This document shows, piece after piece, positions 1 through 9,996 of a stretch of DNA of 64,000 bases (its first letter is position 1; every line of letters starts with the position of its first letter). Source of the DNA: Celeribacter baekdonensis (GTDB lineage Bacteria; Pseudomonadota; Alphaproteobacteria; Rhodobacterales; Rhodobacteraceae); the NCBI RefSeq assembly GCF_003047105.1, contig NZ_CP028475.1, positions 1,736,001 to 1,800,000 on the forward strand, in the 5' to 3' direction. The notes beneath the pieces were generated by a model. It saw only the letters and a list, made by a program, of their open reading frames with translations. It had not been told where the DNA came from and did no database searches. Position numbers and translations under genes: made by a program.

Positions 1-114
1 TGACAGGCGCGTCAGGACACACCCCCGTGACTGGCCTGTGAGCTGCCCCATCGGCCATATCTTGCTCACCGCCACTCACGGCGGAAACGCATGATCTCTA
101 GGGAGACACACCCA

Positions 115-426
115 ATGACCACACAAACAAAAACCCTCGCCCTCATCGGCGCTCTTGCCACCGCATTGTCCGCAACCGCCACCATGGCCTCCGCCGAAGG
201 CGCGCAAGAAAAATGTTTCGGCGTTGCTCTTGCCGGTGAAAACGGCTGTCAGGCTGGCCCGGGCACGACCTGTGCAGGCACCTCGAAAGTCGATTTCCAA
301 GGCAACGCCTGGACTTTGGTGCCCGAAGGCACCTGTCTGACGATGGAACTGCCGGCAATGATGGACGGCCATGCCCGTATGGGGTCGCTCGAAGCGCTGG
401 AACGCGACCTGCCGATGGACAGCTAA
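115..426 (+). CDS. bufA: Bufferin-type precursor peptide (DUF2282 family)
   Basis: This is a 103-residue secreted peptide with an N-terminal signal segment of about 27 residues, ending near ATMASAEG. The mature part has four cysteines at C34, C45, C53 and C74, in the DUF2282 pattern ([18 protein letters not shown]). Proteins of this family have been described as copper-binding RiPP precursors whose cysteines are modified by a DUF692 enzyme; such an enzyme is encoded just downstream. The start at 115 is chosen over the in-frame ATG at 91 because AGGGAGA lies 5' of it and the signal peptide begins there. The modification and the copper role are inferred from the family and the neighbours. Confidence 0.85.
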   Translation: MTTQTKTLALIGALATALSATATMASAEGAQEKCFGVALAGENGCQAGPGTTCAGTSKVDFQGNAWTLVPEGTCLTMELPAMMDGHARMGSLEALERDLPMDS

Positions 427-434
427 ACAGCTTT

Positions 435-469
435 GGGTCCGGTGCCGTCCAGTGCCGGACCCTCTTTTT
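435..469 (+). terminator. Terminator-like hairpin between bufA and bufB
   Basis: A perfect 8-bp stem (GGGTCCGG at 435-442, CCGGACCC at 455-462) is followed by TCTTTTT. It has the form of an intrinsic terminator but sits inside the operon, 9 nt after the precursor stop and 27 nt before the next start. It probably terminates partially, leaving more transcript for the precursor than for the enzymes. Confidence 0.7.
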
Positions 470-496
470 CAAACGCGAACCTTCGGGGGGGATAAG

Positions 497-1393
497 ATGT
501 TGGACCACCATGATAGCCAAAGTGGCGGCCACAGTGGCGGCCACCACGACATCCGGCGTGACGCCCTGCCAAACGGCGCGGGCATCGGCTACAAACCTCA
601 GCATTTTTCAAACCTGACATTGGGCAACACCCCGGTGGAATGGCTTGAAATCCATGCAGAAAATTACATGGGTGCAGGCGGGCGACCTCTTGCTCAACTG
701 CGCGCCCTCTCCGATCTGTTCCCGATTTCCGTGCACGGTGTTGGCCTCTCAATCGGTGGCGAAGGACGGCTAGATCCCGACCATCTGGCTCGGCTCAAGC
801 ACCTGATCGACTGGCTTCAACCGGCTCGGTTTTCCGAACATCTGGCTTGGTCCACCCATGGTGACGCCTTTTTCAACGACCTGCTGCCCCTGCCCTACAC
901 CGAGGCCACATTGACCCGCGTCTGCGCCCATATTAACGAGCTGCAAGATCGGATCGGGCGGCAAATGTTGCTTGAAAACCCGTCTGCCTATTTGGCCTTT
1001 TCTGAAAGCACCTACGACGAAGTCGATTTCCTCCGCGAAATCGCCAAACGCACCGGTTGCGGGCTTTTGCTGGACGTCAACAACGTCTTTGTCTCCGCCT
1101 CTAATCTGGCCTTTGACCCCATCGCCTATATCGACGCTTTCGCTCATGACGCCGTGGGGGAAATCCACCTTGGCGGCCATGATCAAGACGCGGATGAGAC
1201 CGGCGCCCCGTTATTGATTGACAGCCATGGGCGCGAAGTGGCCGACCCGGTTTGGGCGCTTTATGCCCATACGTTGTCCGTCGGCGGTGCCAAACCAACC
1301 TTGATCGAATGGGACACCGATGTGCCCGAATGGGACGTTTTGGCCGCAGAGGCCGACCGTGCCGCCGCCCTGTTGCAAACGGTGCCTGCATGA
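497..1393 (+). CDS. bufB: DUF692 multinuclear non-haem iron oxidative enzyme (MNIO), bufferin maturase
   Basis: This 298-residue TIM-barrel protein of the DUF692/MNIO family is expected to bind two or three irons and to modify precursor cysteines oxidatively. Family motifs are visible: HGVGLSIGG (H80), SEHLAW (E114), LLENPS (E160), LLDVNN (D193), EIHLGGH (H224), LIDSHG and LIEWD (E271). The first 17 residues are unusually rich in His, Gly and Ser, with five histidines before the conserved domain begins near residue 28. The start at 497 follows a G-rich Shine-Dalgarno stretch. Its stop overlaps the next start (ATGA), which indicates translational coupling with the partner protein. Confidence 0.88.
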   Translation: MLDHHDSQSGGHSGGHHDIRRDALPNGAGIGYKPQHFSNLTLGNTPVEWLEIHAENYMGAGGRPLAQLRALSDLFPISVHGVGLSIGGEGRLDPDHLARLKHLIDWLQPARFSEHLAWSTHGDAFFNDLLPLPYTEATLTRVCAHINELQDRIGRQMLLENPSAYLAFSESTYDEVDFLREIAKRTGCGLLLDVNNVFVSASNLAFDPIAYIDAFAHDAVGEIHLGGHDQDADETGAPLLIDSHGREVADPVWALYAHTLSVGGAKPTLIEWDTDVPEWDVLAAEADRAAALLQTVPA

Positions 1394-2121
1394 CCCAATC
1401 CGCCTTCATCCACGCCGTGCTTAACCCAGACGCCCCTGTCCCGACGGGCCTCACCGATGCGTCAGGTCGCCCCGCATCTGCACGCTTTAATGTCTATCGC
1501 AACAACGTCGCGGTCAGTTTGAAAGAGGCCCTCTCGTCAGGGTTTCCAGCGATAAAATCTTTGCTCGGCACGGCGTTTTTTGACGCGATGACAGGGGTTT
1601 ATCTGCGCGCACACCCGCCAAAATCGCCCCGACTGGCACTCTACGGCGAGACGTTCCCCGATTTTCTGGCCGGATTTGACCCCCTGCGCCACCTCCCCTA
1701 TCTGCCCGATGTCGCCCGGCTCGAATACGCCCTGCGCCAAAGCTATCACGCCGCCGATACCACGGCGCTCACACCCGACGCCCTGCAAACCCCCGACGCG
1801 TTGATACGCCCGCTGCGGCTCGCCCCTTCGGTGTTTTGGATCGAAAGCGCCTATCCTGTAACCCAGATTCACGCCGCCGCTTTTGGTGGACCAAACCCCA
1901 CCGGCGGGGCCGAAACCGCCCTGGTCACCCGCGCCATCTTTGATCCGGTGGCGACGGGTTTTCCTCCCGGCACCAGTGCCGTTCTGATGGCTTTGAACGC
2001 GGGGACGTCTCTGGATGAGGCGCTCACTGTCGCCCCCCCCCTCCTCGACCTTTCGGTCTTTCTTTCCGCACTGCTGACCGGCGGGGCGCTCACCTTACCG
2101 CAGGACACAGCCCATGTTTGA
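1390..2121 (+). CDS. bufC: DUF2063 putative DNA-binding domain protein, MNIO partner
   Basis: This 243-residue protein has the DUF2063 N-terminal pattern: a helical region with RFNVYRNNV, then GFPAIKSLLG and FFDAMTGVY around residues 30-75. DUF2063 proteins are usually encoded beside DUF692 enzymes and serve as partner or precursor-recognition subunits; the old label of DNA-binding domain is not informative. It starts in the ATGA overlap with the DUF692 gene and overlaps the following DoxX gene by 8 bases, so the genes are probably co-translated. Confidence 0.82.
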   Translation: MTQSAFIHAVLNPDAPVPTGLTDASGRPASARFNVYRNNVAVSLKEALSSGFPAIKSLLGTAFFDAMTGVYLRAHPPKSPRLALYGETFPDFLAGFDPLRHLPYLPDVARLEYALRQSYHAADTTALTPDALQTPDALIRPLRLAPSVFWIESAYPVTQIHAAAFGGPNPTGGAETALVTRAIFDPVATGFPPGTSAVLMALNAGTSLDEALTVAPPLLDLSVFLSALLTGGALTLPQDTAHV

Positions 2122-2653
2122 CCTTAAAACCACGTTCGATCGCATCAACAGTCTGGCGCTCTCCGCCCTGCCCCTGCTCGCACGCCTCACCTTTGCCGGG
2201 GTGTTGGCCCGCTACTTTTGGGCCTCGGCGGCAACCAAATTGTCCGGGCCATTTACACCAACGTTCAATGCCTACGCCCAAGTGTTCCCACGCAAAATGG
2301 AGGCGGCGGGCTATGACATTTCGGGCTTCGGCCTGTTTGAATGGGCCGTAGTGATGGCGGGCAGCTACGCCGAAATCATCTTGCCCGCGCTGCTGATTCT
2401 CGGCTTGTTCACCCGTCTGGCCGCTTTTGGCATGGTTGGCTTTGTCCTCGTGCAATCGCTCACGGATGTGATCGGCCATGGGGTCGATCCCGCCACCGTC
2501 GGGTCGTGGTTTGACCGGACCTCCGATGCGTTGATTTTGGACCAACGCGGCTTTTGGATGCTCGGATTTGCCGTGCTCATTGGCTTGGGCGGCGGCTGGA
2601 TCTCGCTGGACCGGCTGATCTGGAACCGGGTTCAGGCCAAAACAGCGGCCTGA
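2114..2653 (+). CDS. DoxX family membrane protein
   Basis: This is a 179-residue integral membrane protein with about four hydrophobic segments, near residues 20-40, 70-100, 105-125 and 145-165. It resembles DoxX/DUF417-type proteins, which often end DUF2282-DUF692-DUF2063 operons. Its task in metal handling is unknown; redox support or quinone interaction has been suggested for DoxX proteins in general. The last 22 bases overlap the convergent ArsC-like gene. Confidence 0.8.
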   Translation: MFDLKTTFDRINSLALSALPLLARLTFAGVLARYFWASAATKLSGPFTPTFNAYAQVFPRKMEAAGYDISGFGLFEWAVVMAGSYAEIILPALLILGLFTRLAAFGMVGFVLVQSLTDVIGHGVDPATVGSWFDRTSDALILDQRGFWMLGFAVLIGLGGGWISLDRLIWNRVQAKTAA

Positions 2654-2946
2654 ACATCCTTGCCCCAGCCAAGGTACAAAACACCGTCTTTTTCGATCAC
2701 CGGGCGTTTCATCAGCGTTGGATGATCGGCCAACAGAGCCAGAGGCGCACGCGCCCGCTCTTCCTCTGACAACCCCCGCCATGTGGTCGAGCGGGTGTTC
2801 AAAATCGCATCGCCAAAGGCCGCATGGAACCGCTCCACGTCCTGCGCAGACAGCGGTTCGGCACGGATGTCGCGCAATTCTGCCGAGAGCGCTTTGACAG
2901 CCTTGCGGCAGGTGTCACACGTCTTAATCCCATAAATAACCGTCAT
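2632..2946 (-). CDS. ArsC/Spx family thioredoxin-fold protein (YffB-like)
   Basis: This 104-residue protein has an N-terminal thioredoxin fold with YGIKTCDTCRKA and a C-terminal region with LMKRPVIEKDG and GW, typical of the ArsC/Spx superfamily and closest in layout to YffB-type proteins. The start at 2946 is supported by AAAAGGGATTAAA before the ATG. A true arsenate reductase would normally have ars genes nearby and none are seen, so a glutathione- or thiol-linked role is more likely. Confidence 0.8.
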   Translation of the reverse strand: MTVIYGIKTCDTCRKAVKALSAELRDIRAEPLSAQDVERFHAAFGDAILNTRSTTWRGLSEEERARAPLALLADHPTLMKRPVIEKDGVLYLGWGKDVQAAVLA

Positions 2947-3034
2947 TTTAATCCCTTTTCGGTTCACCAAGCGCCCAATCTACAGCCCCAACCGCTCAAA
3001 AAACCGCATCTGCGCAGTGTTATAAACTTGTTGC

Positions 3035-3059
3035 TTGCCTTATTTTCAACTTGAGGCAA
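3035..3059. promoter_or_regulatory. Inverted repeat upstream of the cold-shock gene
   Basis: TTGCCT at 3035-3040 and AGGCAA at 3054-3059 form a perfect 6-bp inverted repeat with a 13-base spacer. It lies about 130 bases before the cold-shock start and 90 bases before the divergent ArsC-like start. It may be an operator or a weak hairpin in the csp leader. Confidence 0.25.
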
Positions 3060-3187
3060 ACTTATCTCGTGACTGCTGACTTTCTAGAACGACCGCTCCT
3101 TCTTACGGGGCAGCTGGAAGACTTGGAAGACCTGGCTGCACCGGCCCGTCGCACGTTGTGGCGGATGACATGATAGGAGTGATGACA

Positions 3188-3394
3188 ATGCCCACCGGCA
3201 CTGTAAAATGGTTCAACACCACCAAAGGCTTCGGCTTTATCGCCCCCGATGATGGCGGCAAAGACGTATTTGTCCATATTTCTGCCGTCGAGCGCGCGGG
3301 CATGACTGGCCTCGCCGACAATATGAAAATCCGCTATGAGCTGCGCGATGGCCGCGATGGCCGCGCCTCTGCCTCCGAACTCGAAGCGATCTAA
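3188..3394 (+). CDS. Cold-shock protein (CspA family)
   Basis: This 68-residue protein consists of a single cold-shock domain with both RNA-binding motifs, GTVKWFNTTKGFGFI (RNP1) and VFVHISAVE (RNP2). It is expected to bind single-stranded RNA or DNA. The start at 3188 is chosen because GGAG lies about 9 bases upstream and the domain begins directly with MPTGTVKWF. The gene is monocistronic, with a terminator just downstream. Confidence 0.93.
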   Translation: MPTGTVKWFNTTKGFGFIAPDDGGKDVFVHISAVERAGMTGLADNMKIRYELRDGRDGRASASELEAI

Positions 3395-3417
3395 ACCACT
3401 TTTCGGTTGATCTTTGG

Positions 3418-3446
3418 CGGTCCCGGGGCCACTCCGGGGCCGTTTT
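3418..3446 (+). terminator. Intrinsic terminator of the cold-shock gene
   Basis: The arms at 3418-3426 and 3434-3442 form a 9-bp G+C-rich stem with one T-G pair, followed by TTTT at 3443-3446. It lies 24 bases after the cold-shock stop codon. Confidence 0.75.
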
Positions 3447-3469
3447 CTATGCTCAACTTGGAGGCCCCC

Positions 3470-4116
3470 GTGCCCACGATCCTCACCTTTGGCGACAGCA
3501 ATACCCACGGCACTCAACCGATGCTCACGCGTCCTTCCGATCTGCCACGCCATATGCGCCGCTGGCCTGTGGTGATGGCGGAACGTCTGGGATGGGATCT
3601 GATCGAAGAGGGCTTGCCGGGGCGGACCTTTGCCTTTCCCGACCCCGAAATGGGACCGCATATGGACGGGCGTTTGGGCCTTTTTATTGCGCTTGAAAGC
3701 CACGGGCCGATTGACGCACTGACCATCATGTTGGGCACCAATGATCTCAAGGCGCAGTTTGATGCCACACCAGAAGACATCGCCGAGGCCGCCGCGTTTC
3801 ACCTTGATGTCGCGCTCTCCGACGAAATGCAAACGCGCCATGGCGGGTTTGAACCCTTTCTGATCCTGCCCCCGCCCCACGCGCTTTGGGCGTTTTAACC
3901 GAGCATTATCAAGGCGCTGAGGCCAAATCCATGGCCACCTATGAGGCCGTCCGCGCCGTAGCCGAGGCCCGTGATGTGGCGGTGTTTGATGCCAATTCTG
4001 TGGTGGCTGTTTCTGAGGTTGATGGCGTCCATCTTGAGGCGCAATCGCACGAGACATTAGGCGCGGCTGTAGCCGATTTTATTCTCTCGGAACGGGTTGA
4101 AGACGCCGCCGAGTGA
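3470..4116 (+). pseudogene. SGNH/GDSL hydrolase (arylesterase-like), one-base frameshift
   Basis: The reading frame starts at GTG 3470 after TTGGAGG. The first part carries the SGNH blocks FGDSNTHG (nucleophile Ser), LPGRT and LGTNDLK. Near 3884-3890 the frame breaks: one frame stops at 3898, while homology continues in another frame with GVLTEHYQGAEAKS and ends with the catalytic block DGVHLEAQSH. The whole span of 647 bases is one short of a multiple of three, so a single missing base in TTTGGG (3885-3890) would restore a product of about 215 residues. A sequencing error is as likely as a real mutation. Confidence 0.8.
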
Positions 4117-4120
4117 CAAA

Positions 4121-4152
4121 AAATCCCGCCCTTTTAACGCCGGGCGGGATTT
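4121..4152. terminator. Bidirectional intrinsic terminator
   Basis: AAATCCCGCCC at 4121-4131 pairs perfectly with GGGCGGGATTT at 4142-4152. With A and T runs on both sides it can end both the SGNH gene from the left and the convergent small secreted gene from the right. Confidence 0.85.
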
Positions 4153-4177
4153 TAAATTCGACACCTGGTTCCCAGAC

Positions 4178-4489
4178 TTAGCTGCCAGAGCCCATCGAAA
4201 TCCGCTCCGGCACATAATTCGGAGATTTCGGATCGGTGGTGTTTGACGCCATCGCGGGCACATAGCGTCGCTGGCTCACGGGAGCGTCGCCATAACCCGT
4301 CGCATTTGGCACACCGCAACACACCACGCCGTTATAGCGGATCGGCTGCGTGCCCGCCGGACAGAAATTTTCGACATTTTTCTCATAGGCGAAATGTTTG
4401 ACAACGGGGTCATAGGGCTGGGTGTCCGCGGCAAACATCGGGCTCGCCCCAAGGGTCATCACAGCGGCAGTCAACGCGGCCTTCATCAT
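4178..4489 (-). CDS. Small secreted protein of unknown function
   Basis: This 103-residue protein has a signal peptide of about 21 residues (MMKAALTAAVM to SPMFAA). The mature part has three cysteines, in FCPAGTQ and VVCCGVP, and a C-terminus rich in Asn, Pro and Ser. I do not recognise a family. The start at 4489 follows GGAG eight bases upstream. It probably acts in the periplasm or outside the cell. Confidence 0.7.
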   Translation of the reverse strand: MMKAALTAAVMTLGASPMFAADTQPYDPVVKHFAYEKNVENFCPAGTQPIRYNGVVCCGVPNATGYGDAPVSQRRYVPAMASNTTDPKSPNYVPERISMGSGS

Positions 4490-4646
4490 TCTACACACTC
4501 CGGAACACAGGCCCATTTTGGGCGTAAATCTATATGGGCAAAGGATAACTCAGCTTTGGCCCTTGCGGCAAGGATTTGGTGATTTGGGGGTAAAATTGTT
4601 TCTAAATGCGCAACATTGGCGTCATTATCCCGCAGTTGACCCAAAT

Positions 4647-5119
4647 TTATCGCACCCACTCCACAACCTCACACTTCGGTCCCTCGGCGCGCAGCACCAT
4701 CCGCGAGACTTCGCGCCACTGCGTTGGATCGAAGGTTGGGAACCATGTATCGGCGCCCTCGACTTCGGTATCGACCTCGGTGATCACCAAACGGTCGGCC
4801 AGCGGCAGCATGGCGGAGTAGATGCCAAATCCCCCCATGGCGTAGATGCGGGCACGGTGTTCAGAGCGCGCGAATTCGATCGCGTCCTCAACGCTGGCAA
4901 AGACATGATCGTGATCGACACCTTGCGAGGACACTACAATATTCAATCTATTTTTCAGAGGTTTAAACGGCAGACTCTCCCAAGTGTTGCGGCCCATGAT
5001 GACCGCGCCCCCATAGTTTCACGCATGAAAAACCGCAAATCTTCGGGCGCGTCCCATGGGATAGTGTTGTCTTTGCCGATGGCACCGGTGCGGTCGCGGG
5101 CGGCAATGAGCGTGATCAT
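4647..5119 (-). pseudogene. folA: Dihydrofolate reductase, one-base frameshift
   Basis: The protein starts at 5119 after TAAGGAG and reads [18 protein letters not shown], then IPWDAPEDL, the normal DHFR start with the W and the acidic active-site residue. The frame breaks in a C5 run at 5008-5012. From [10 protein letters not shown] onward it continues in another frame through YAMGGFGIY (NADPH-binding GG) to 4647. The 473 bases lack one; adding one G on the coding strand restores [12 protein letters not shown] and a product of about 157 residues. The gene lies 11 bases after thyA, with which it makes and recycles thymidylate and folate. An essential gene in this context suggests a base-calling error. 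Confidence 0.88.
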
Positions 5120-5130
5120 GGCAAGGCTCC

Positions 5131-5925
5131 TTAGACTGCAACCGGGGCTTTGATGGCAGGATCGGGATCGTAATCCAGCACTTCGAAATCGTCATATGTA
5201 AAATCGAACAGGCTTTTGACCTCAGGGTTGATCCGAATGGTCGGCAGTGGTTTGGGCGTGCGCGTAAGTTGCAATGCGACCTGTTCCATATGATTGGAAT
5301 AGATATGTGCGTCACCGATGGAATGGATGAAGTCGCCCGGTTCATAGCCTGTCACCTGCGCCAGCATTTGCAACAAAAGCGCATAAGACGCAATGTTGAA
5401 CGGCACGCCAAGGAACATATCGGCGGAGCGTTGGTAGAGTTGAAGGTGCAATTTTCCGCCCAGAATTTTGACCTGCCACAGGGTGTGACAGGGCGGGAGC
5501 GCCATATTATCGACCTCAGAGGGGTTCCAAGCGGAGACAATCAGGCGGCGCGAATCGGGGCTTTTCTTGATCGCCTCAACGAGATTGGCGATCTGATCGA
5601 ATGTGCCGCGCTCGCCGCCCGGCCATTTGCGCCATTGCGCGCCGTAAACCGGACCCAAATCGCCGTTTTCATCGGCCCATTCGTCCCAAATCGTCACTTT
5701 GTTATCGCGCAGATACGTGATGTTGGTGTCGCCGGAGAGAAACCACAAAAGTTCATGAATGATGGCGCGCAGATAGAGCTTTTTGGTGGTGACCAAGGGA
5801 AACCCGTCACTGAGCGGGTAGCGCGCCTGAAGGCCGAAATAAGATCGCGTGCCGGTGCCGGTGCGATCAGTAGTGTCAACGCCATGGGCAAGGATGGTTT
5901 TCAACTGGTCATGGTATTGGTGCAC
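5131..5925 (-). CDS. thyA: Thymidylate synthase
   Basis: This 264-residue enzyme, the same length as E. coli ThyA, methylates dUMP to dTMP using methylene-tetrahydrofolate. The sequence shows [26 protein letters not shown], the catalytic Cys in LPPCHTLWQ at residue 146, and the DAHIYSNH block. The start is a GTG at 5925, giving VHQYHDQLK as expected; a weak GGGGAT lies upstream. The in-frame extension to 6084 has no homology and is ignored. It is the first gene of a thyA-folA pair. Confidence 0.96.
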   Translation of the reverse strand: MHQYHDQLKTILAHGVDTTDRTGTGTRSYFGLQARYPLSDGFPLVTTKKLYLRAIIHELLWFLSGDTNITYLRDNKVTIWDEWADENGDLGPVYGAQWRKWPGGERGTFDQIANLVEAIKKSPDSRRLIVSAWNPSEVDNMALPPCHTLWQVKILGGKLHLQLYQRSADMFLGVPFNIASYALLLQMLAQVTGYEPGDFIHSIGDAHIYSNHMEQVALQLTRTPKPLPTIRINPEVKSLFDFTYDDFEVLDYDPDPAIKAPVAV

Positions 5926-6069
5926 GGCATTATCCCCAAGATATAGTAGGCGCGAGTTTGGTCCCAGTATTACTGACGCACAGGGGGCAAGCCAAGGCTG
6001 AACCGGCTCGGGGATGGAAAAACCCGCGCAAAAGGTTAGACTCACGCCAAACACGCAAGGAGGATGGAC

Positions 6070-6492
6070 ATGCGCTATTTGCACACGATGGTTCGAGTCA
6101 AAGATTTGGAAAAAACCATGGCGTTTTTCACGCTATTGGGGCTACGGCAGATTCGTCGTATGGACAGCGAATCCGGGCGGTTTTCGTTGATTTTCATGGC
6201 CCCCGAAGGACAAGAAGAGTGTCCGGTGGAACTGACCTACAATTGGGACGGCGATGACGGCCTGCCCTCAGACAGCCGCCATTTTGGCCACCTGGCCTAT
6301 GAGGTCGAAGACATTTATGATCTTTGTCAGACGCTTATGGACAATGGCGTGGTGATCAACCGCCCTCCGCGCGACGGGCACATGGCCTTTGTGCGCTCAC
6401 CGGACAATATTTCGATCGAGCTTTTGCAAAAAGGCGAAGCCCTTGCGCCCACAGAGCCTTGGGCGTCGATGGAAAGTGTTGGTCATTGGTAA
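6070..6492 (+). CDS. gloA: Lactoylglutathione lyase (glyoxalase I)
   Basis: This 140-residue VOC-fold enzyme converts the methylglyoxal-glutathione adduct to S-lactoylglutathione. The metal and substrate motifs are seen: H in [11 protein letters not shown] in [10 protein letters not shown] in [10 protein letters not shown] and E in ISIELLQ. The start at 6070 is six bases after AAGGAGG; the ATG at 6064 touches the Shine-Dalgarno sequence and is unlikely. Its stop overlaps the TTG start of the next gene. Confidence 0.92.
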   Translation: MRYLHTMVRVKDLEKTMAFFTLLGLRQIRRMDSESGRFSLIFMAPEGQEECPVELTYNWDGDDGLPSDSRHFGHLAYEVEDIYDLCQTLMDNGVVINRPPRDGHMAFVRSPDNISIELLQKGEALAPTEPWASMESVGHW

Positions 6493-7238
6493 AAGCCACC
6501 CTCCTCAGCGTGAGTTTGGTCGCGTTTATCGCGGCTGGGCCCGCGCAGGCCGAAACCTGTCGACAGGCATTGGCGCTGGGGTTGGATGTGTCCGGCTCGG
6601 TCGATGCCAGTGAGTGGCAGTTGCAAATCGAAGGCCTAGCCCGCGCCTTGGCCGCCCCGGAGGTGACACGGGCATTTTTGGCCGTCGAGGGCGCGCCGGT
6701 TTGGATCACGATCTATGAATGGGCCGGCGACGCCTCGCCGCGCGATTTGGTGCCTTGGGCCGCTATGCGCAGCCAAGACGACCTGCAAGAGGTGCAACGC
6801 AAATTACGTAGCTTAACACGGGTGGCGCATGGGCCGGGCACGGCCATGGGCGAAGGCATTCGGTTTGGCGGGGATCGGTTGAGCGAACGTCCCGGCTGTT
6901 GGCGCTATACATTGGATATTTCCGCCGATGGGCGCTCCAACATGGGGCCCCGGCCAGAGCGGGTGCGGTTTGAACCGAACCTGAGTGACGTAACGATCAA
7001 CGGATTAATCGTCTCGACCGGATCGGACACGGCGAATGCGGCGGCGATTGAACGCGAATTAGATGGGTTAGAGCGTTATTTCAGAGGTGCGGTGATCAAA
7101 GGCTATGGCGCCTTTGTCGAACGCGCCGGGTCCTATCAGGACTATGAACACGCCATGACACGCAAACTTTTGAAAGAATTACAAACACTTGCCATTGGGT
7201 GGCTGGACGATCAGCCCAAAGAAACCGCACAAAATTGA
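6486..7238 (+). CDS. DUF1194 secreted VWA-like protein
   Basis: This 250-residue protein has a signal peptide ([17 protein letters not shown] to AQA) and a von Willebrand A-like domain with LDVSGSVDASEW as the MIDAS-type DxSxS motif, matching DUF1194. The start is a TTG at 6486 overlapping the end of gloA by 7 bases; it is the only start that keeps the signal peptide compact. A periplasmic, metal-dependent binding role is likely, but no partner is evident. Confidence 0.78.
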   Translation: MVKATLLSVSLVAFIAAGPAQAETCRQALALGLDVSGSVDASEWQLQIEGLARALAAPEVTRAFLAVEGAPVWITIYEWAGDASPRDLVPWAAMRSQDDLQEVQRKLRSLTRVAHGPGTAMGEGIRFGGDRLSERPGCWRYTLDISADGRSNMGPRPERVRFEPNLSDVTINGLIVSTGSDTANAAAIERELDGLERYFRGAVIKGYGAFVERAGSYQDYEHAMTRKLLKELQTLAIGWLDDQPKETAQN

Positions 7239-7274
7239 CCCGCGTCGCGGTGCCGCCAATCCTGCGGCGCATGA

Positions 7275-7772
7275 TCAATAGATATACCGAATCTGATCGG
7301 CCCAATAGCGTTCGACCCGGCGCAAAGACGTGTTGATGTCTTCGATTCCCTCAGAGGAAATCACCCCTTTGCCCTGCAACCCCTCAGCGTGACGCGAAAA
7401 CAGATCCGCCACAGTGACGCGCACATGATCGCCCTTGGCGGTCAGTTTCACCCGCACTGAGCGGCGGTCAATTTCACAGCGCTGATGATGCATATAGCCC
7501 ATATCCACCAGCTTTTTGAGATTATAGGACACGTTTGAGCCCTGATAATACCCGCGGGTTTTCAATTCCCCAGCGGTCACCTCGTTTTCACCGACGTTGA
7601 ACAGCAAAAGCGCCTGAACCGCGTTGATTTCCAGAATGCCGACCCGTTCGAATTCATCCTTGATCACATCGAGAAGCAGCCGATGCAGCCGCTCCACGAG
7701 TGACAATGCCTCAAGGTACTGAGACATGAAGGGGGTTTCGATTGGTTTTACGATTGCTGAATGCATGCTCAT
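7275..7772 (-). CDS. ldtR: MarR family regulator, LdtR-like
   Basis: This 165-residue winged-helix protein has the DNA-binding region ELKTRGYYQGSNVSYNLKKL and the wing with DRRSVRVKLTAKG. It resembles alphaproteobacterial LdtR, linked elsewhere to L,D-transpeptidase and envelope control. The start at 7772 follows GGCGGAG. A palindrome at 7812-7831, about 40 bases upstream, may be its own operator. The LdtR assignment is from remembered family features, so the subfamily is less sure than the MarR fold. Confidence 0.78.
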   Translation of the reverse strand: MSMHSAIVKPIETPFMSQYLEALSLVERLHRLLLDVIKDEFERVGILEINAVQALLLFNVGENEVTAGELKTRGYYQGSNVSYNLKKLVDMGYMHHQRCEIDRRSVRVKLTAKGDHVRVTVADLFSRHAEGLQGKGVISSEGIEDINTSLRRVERYWADQIRYIY

Positions 7773-7811
7773 CTGTGACTCCGCCAAAGGCTATTTGAAG
7801 GACAGATTGAC

Positions 7812-7831
7812 CTGAATTTCCCAAAATTCAG
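7812..7831. promoter_or_regulatory. Palindrome upstream of the MarR regulator
   Basis: CTGAATTT (7812-7819) and AAATTCAG (7824-7831) form a perfect 8-bp inverted repeat with a 4-base centre. It is 40 bases from the MarR-family start, in A+T-rich DNA. Size and position fit a MarR dimer operator. Confidence 0.45.
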
Positions 7832-7919
7832 TTAAACATCACATATTTTTCCAATCTCGACAAATTGGCGGAAAAATAGCGTAGACAGGGCGTGGGTTAA
7901 GGAAAGGATTTGGTAACCT

Positions 7920-8234
7920 TTACCCCATGAGCCCCCAAGAGGGATGATCCGCATCCGCAATCACCCGCTCCAACATGGATTTGAGGTGCTCTGGCACGGG
8001 TTTAAGCCCGGTGGCATAGGACAGCAAATCCTGATCATGCTCATCCATCAGCGTCTCAAACTCGTCCAGAGCCGCCGCATCCATATCTGCCAAATGCGCA
8101 TCCGCATAGCCGCCGATCAAAAGATCCATCTCTTTGATCCCGCGCCGCCATGCCCGGATTTTCAGACGCTTGCGACGGATTTCAATGCTCTCACCCACCG
8201 GCTTGGCTGCGTTTTTGGGGCTGAACTGAGGCAT
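7920..8234 (-). CDS. sdhE: Succinate dehydrogenase assembly factor 2 (FAD assembly)
   Basis: This 104-residue protein promotes covalent FAD attachment to SdhA. It contains the SdhE signature in RAWRRGIKEMDLLIG, with the conserved RGxxE, then FETLMDEHDQDLLSY. The start at 8234 has GGAG six bases upstream; the longer frame to 8270 has no such support. The N-terminal 20 residues before the conserved domain are variable. It is divergent from the aminotransferase gene. Confidence 0.9.
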   Translation of the reverse strand: MPQFSPKNAAKPVGESIEIRRKRLKIRAWRRGIKEMDLLIGGYADAHLADMDAAALDEFETLMDEHDQDLLSYATGLKPVPEHLKSMLERVIADADHPSWGLMG

Positions 8235-8265
8235 GGCGATCTCCAACTCTGTGACGTTTTGTGCA

Positions 8266-8305
8266 CCCATATCAAGATTATCGCGCCCATACCAAGATTA
8301 TCGTC
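8266..8305. repeat. Tandem 20-bp direct repeat in the sdhE-aspC intergenic region
   Basis: Two adjacent 20-base units (8266-8285 and 8286-8305) share 18 of 20 positions. Each contains CAAGATTATCG. They lie between two divergent genes and could be regulator binding sites or a recent slippage duplication. Confidence 0.6.
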
Positions 8306-8360
8306 AAGCGACGCTTGGCGAGCGGTCCTTTTTGGCGCTATCACTAGGCCAAACCCTTAG

Positions 8361-9991
<1,631 letters not shown>

Positions 9992-9996
9992 GCCCG

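Noticed and set aside
2632..2946. Arsenic resistance gene
   Set aside because: The fold is ArsC/Spx-like, but there is no arsR, arsB or acr3 nearby, and YffB-type proteins fit equally well.
3062..4057. 331-codon minus-strand frame across the cold-shock and SGNH genes
   Set aside because: It crosses two recognised genes and a terminator, is rich in His, Arg and Gln, and has no homology.
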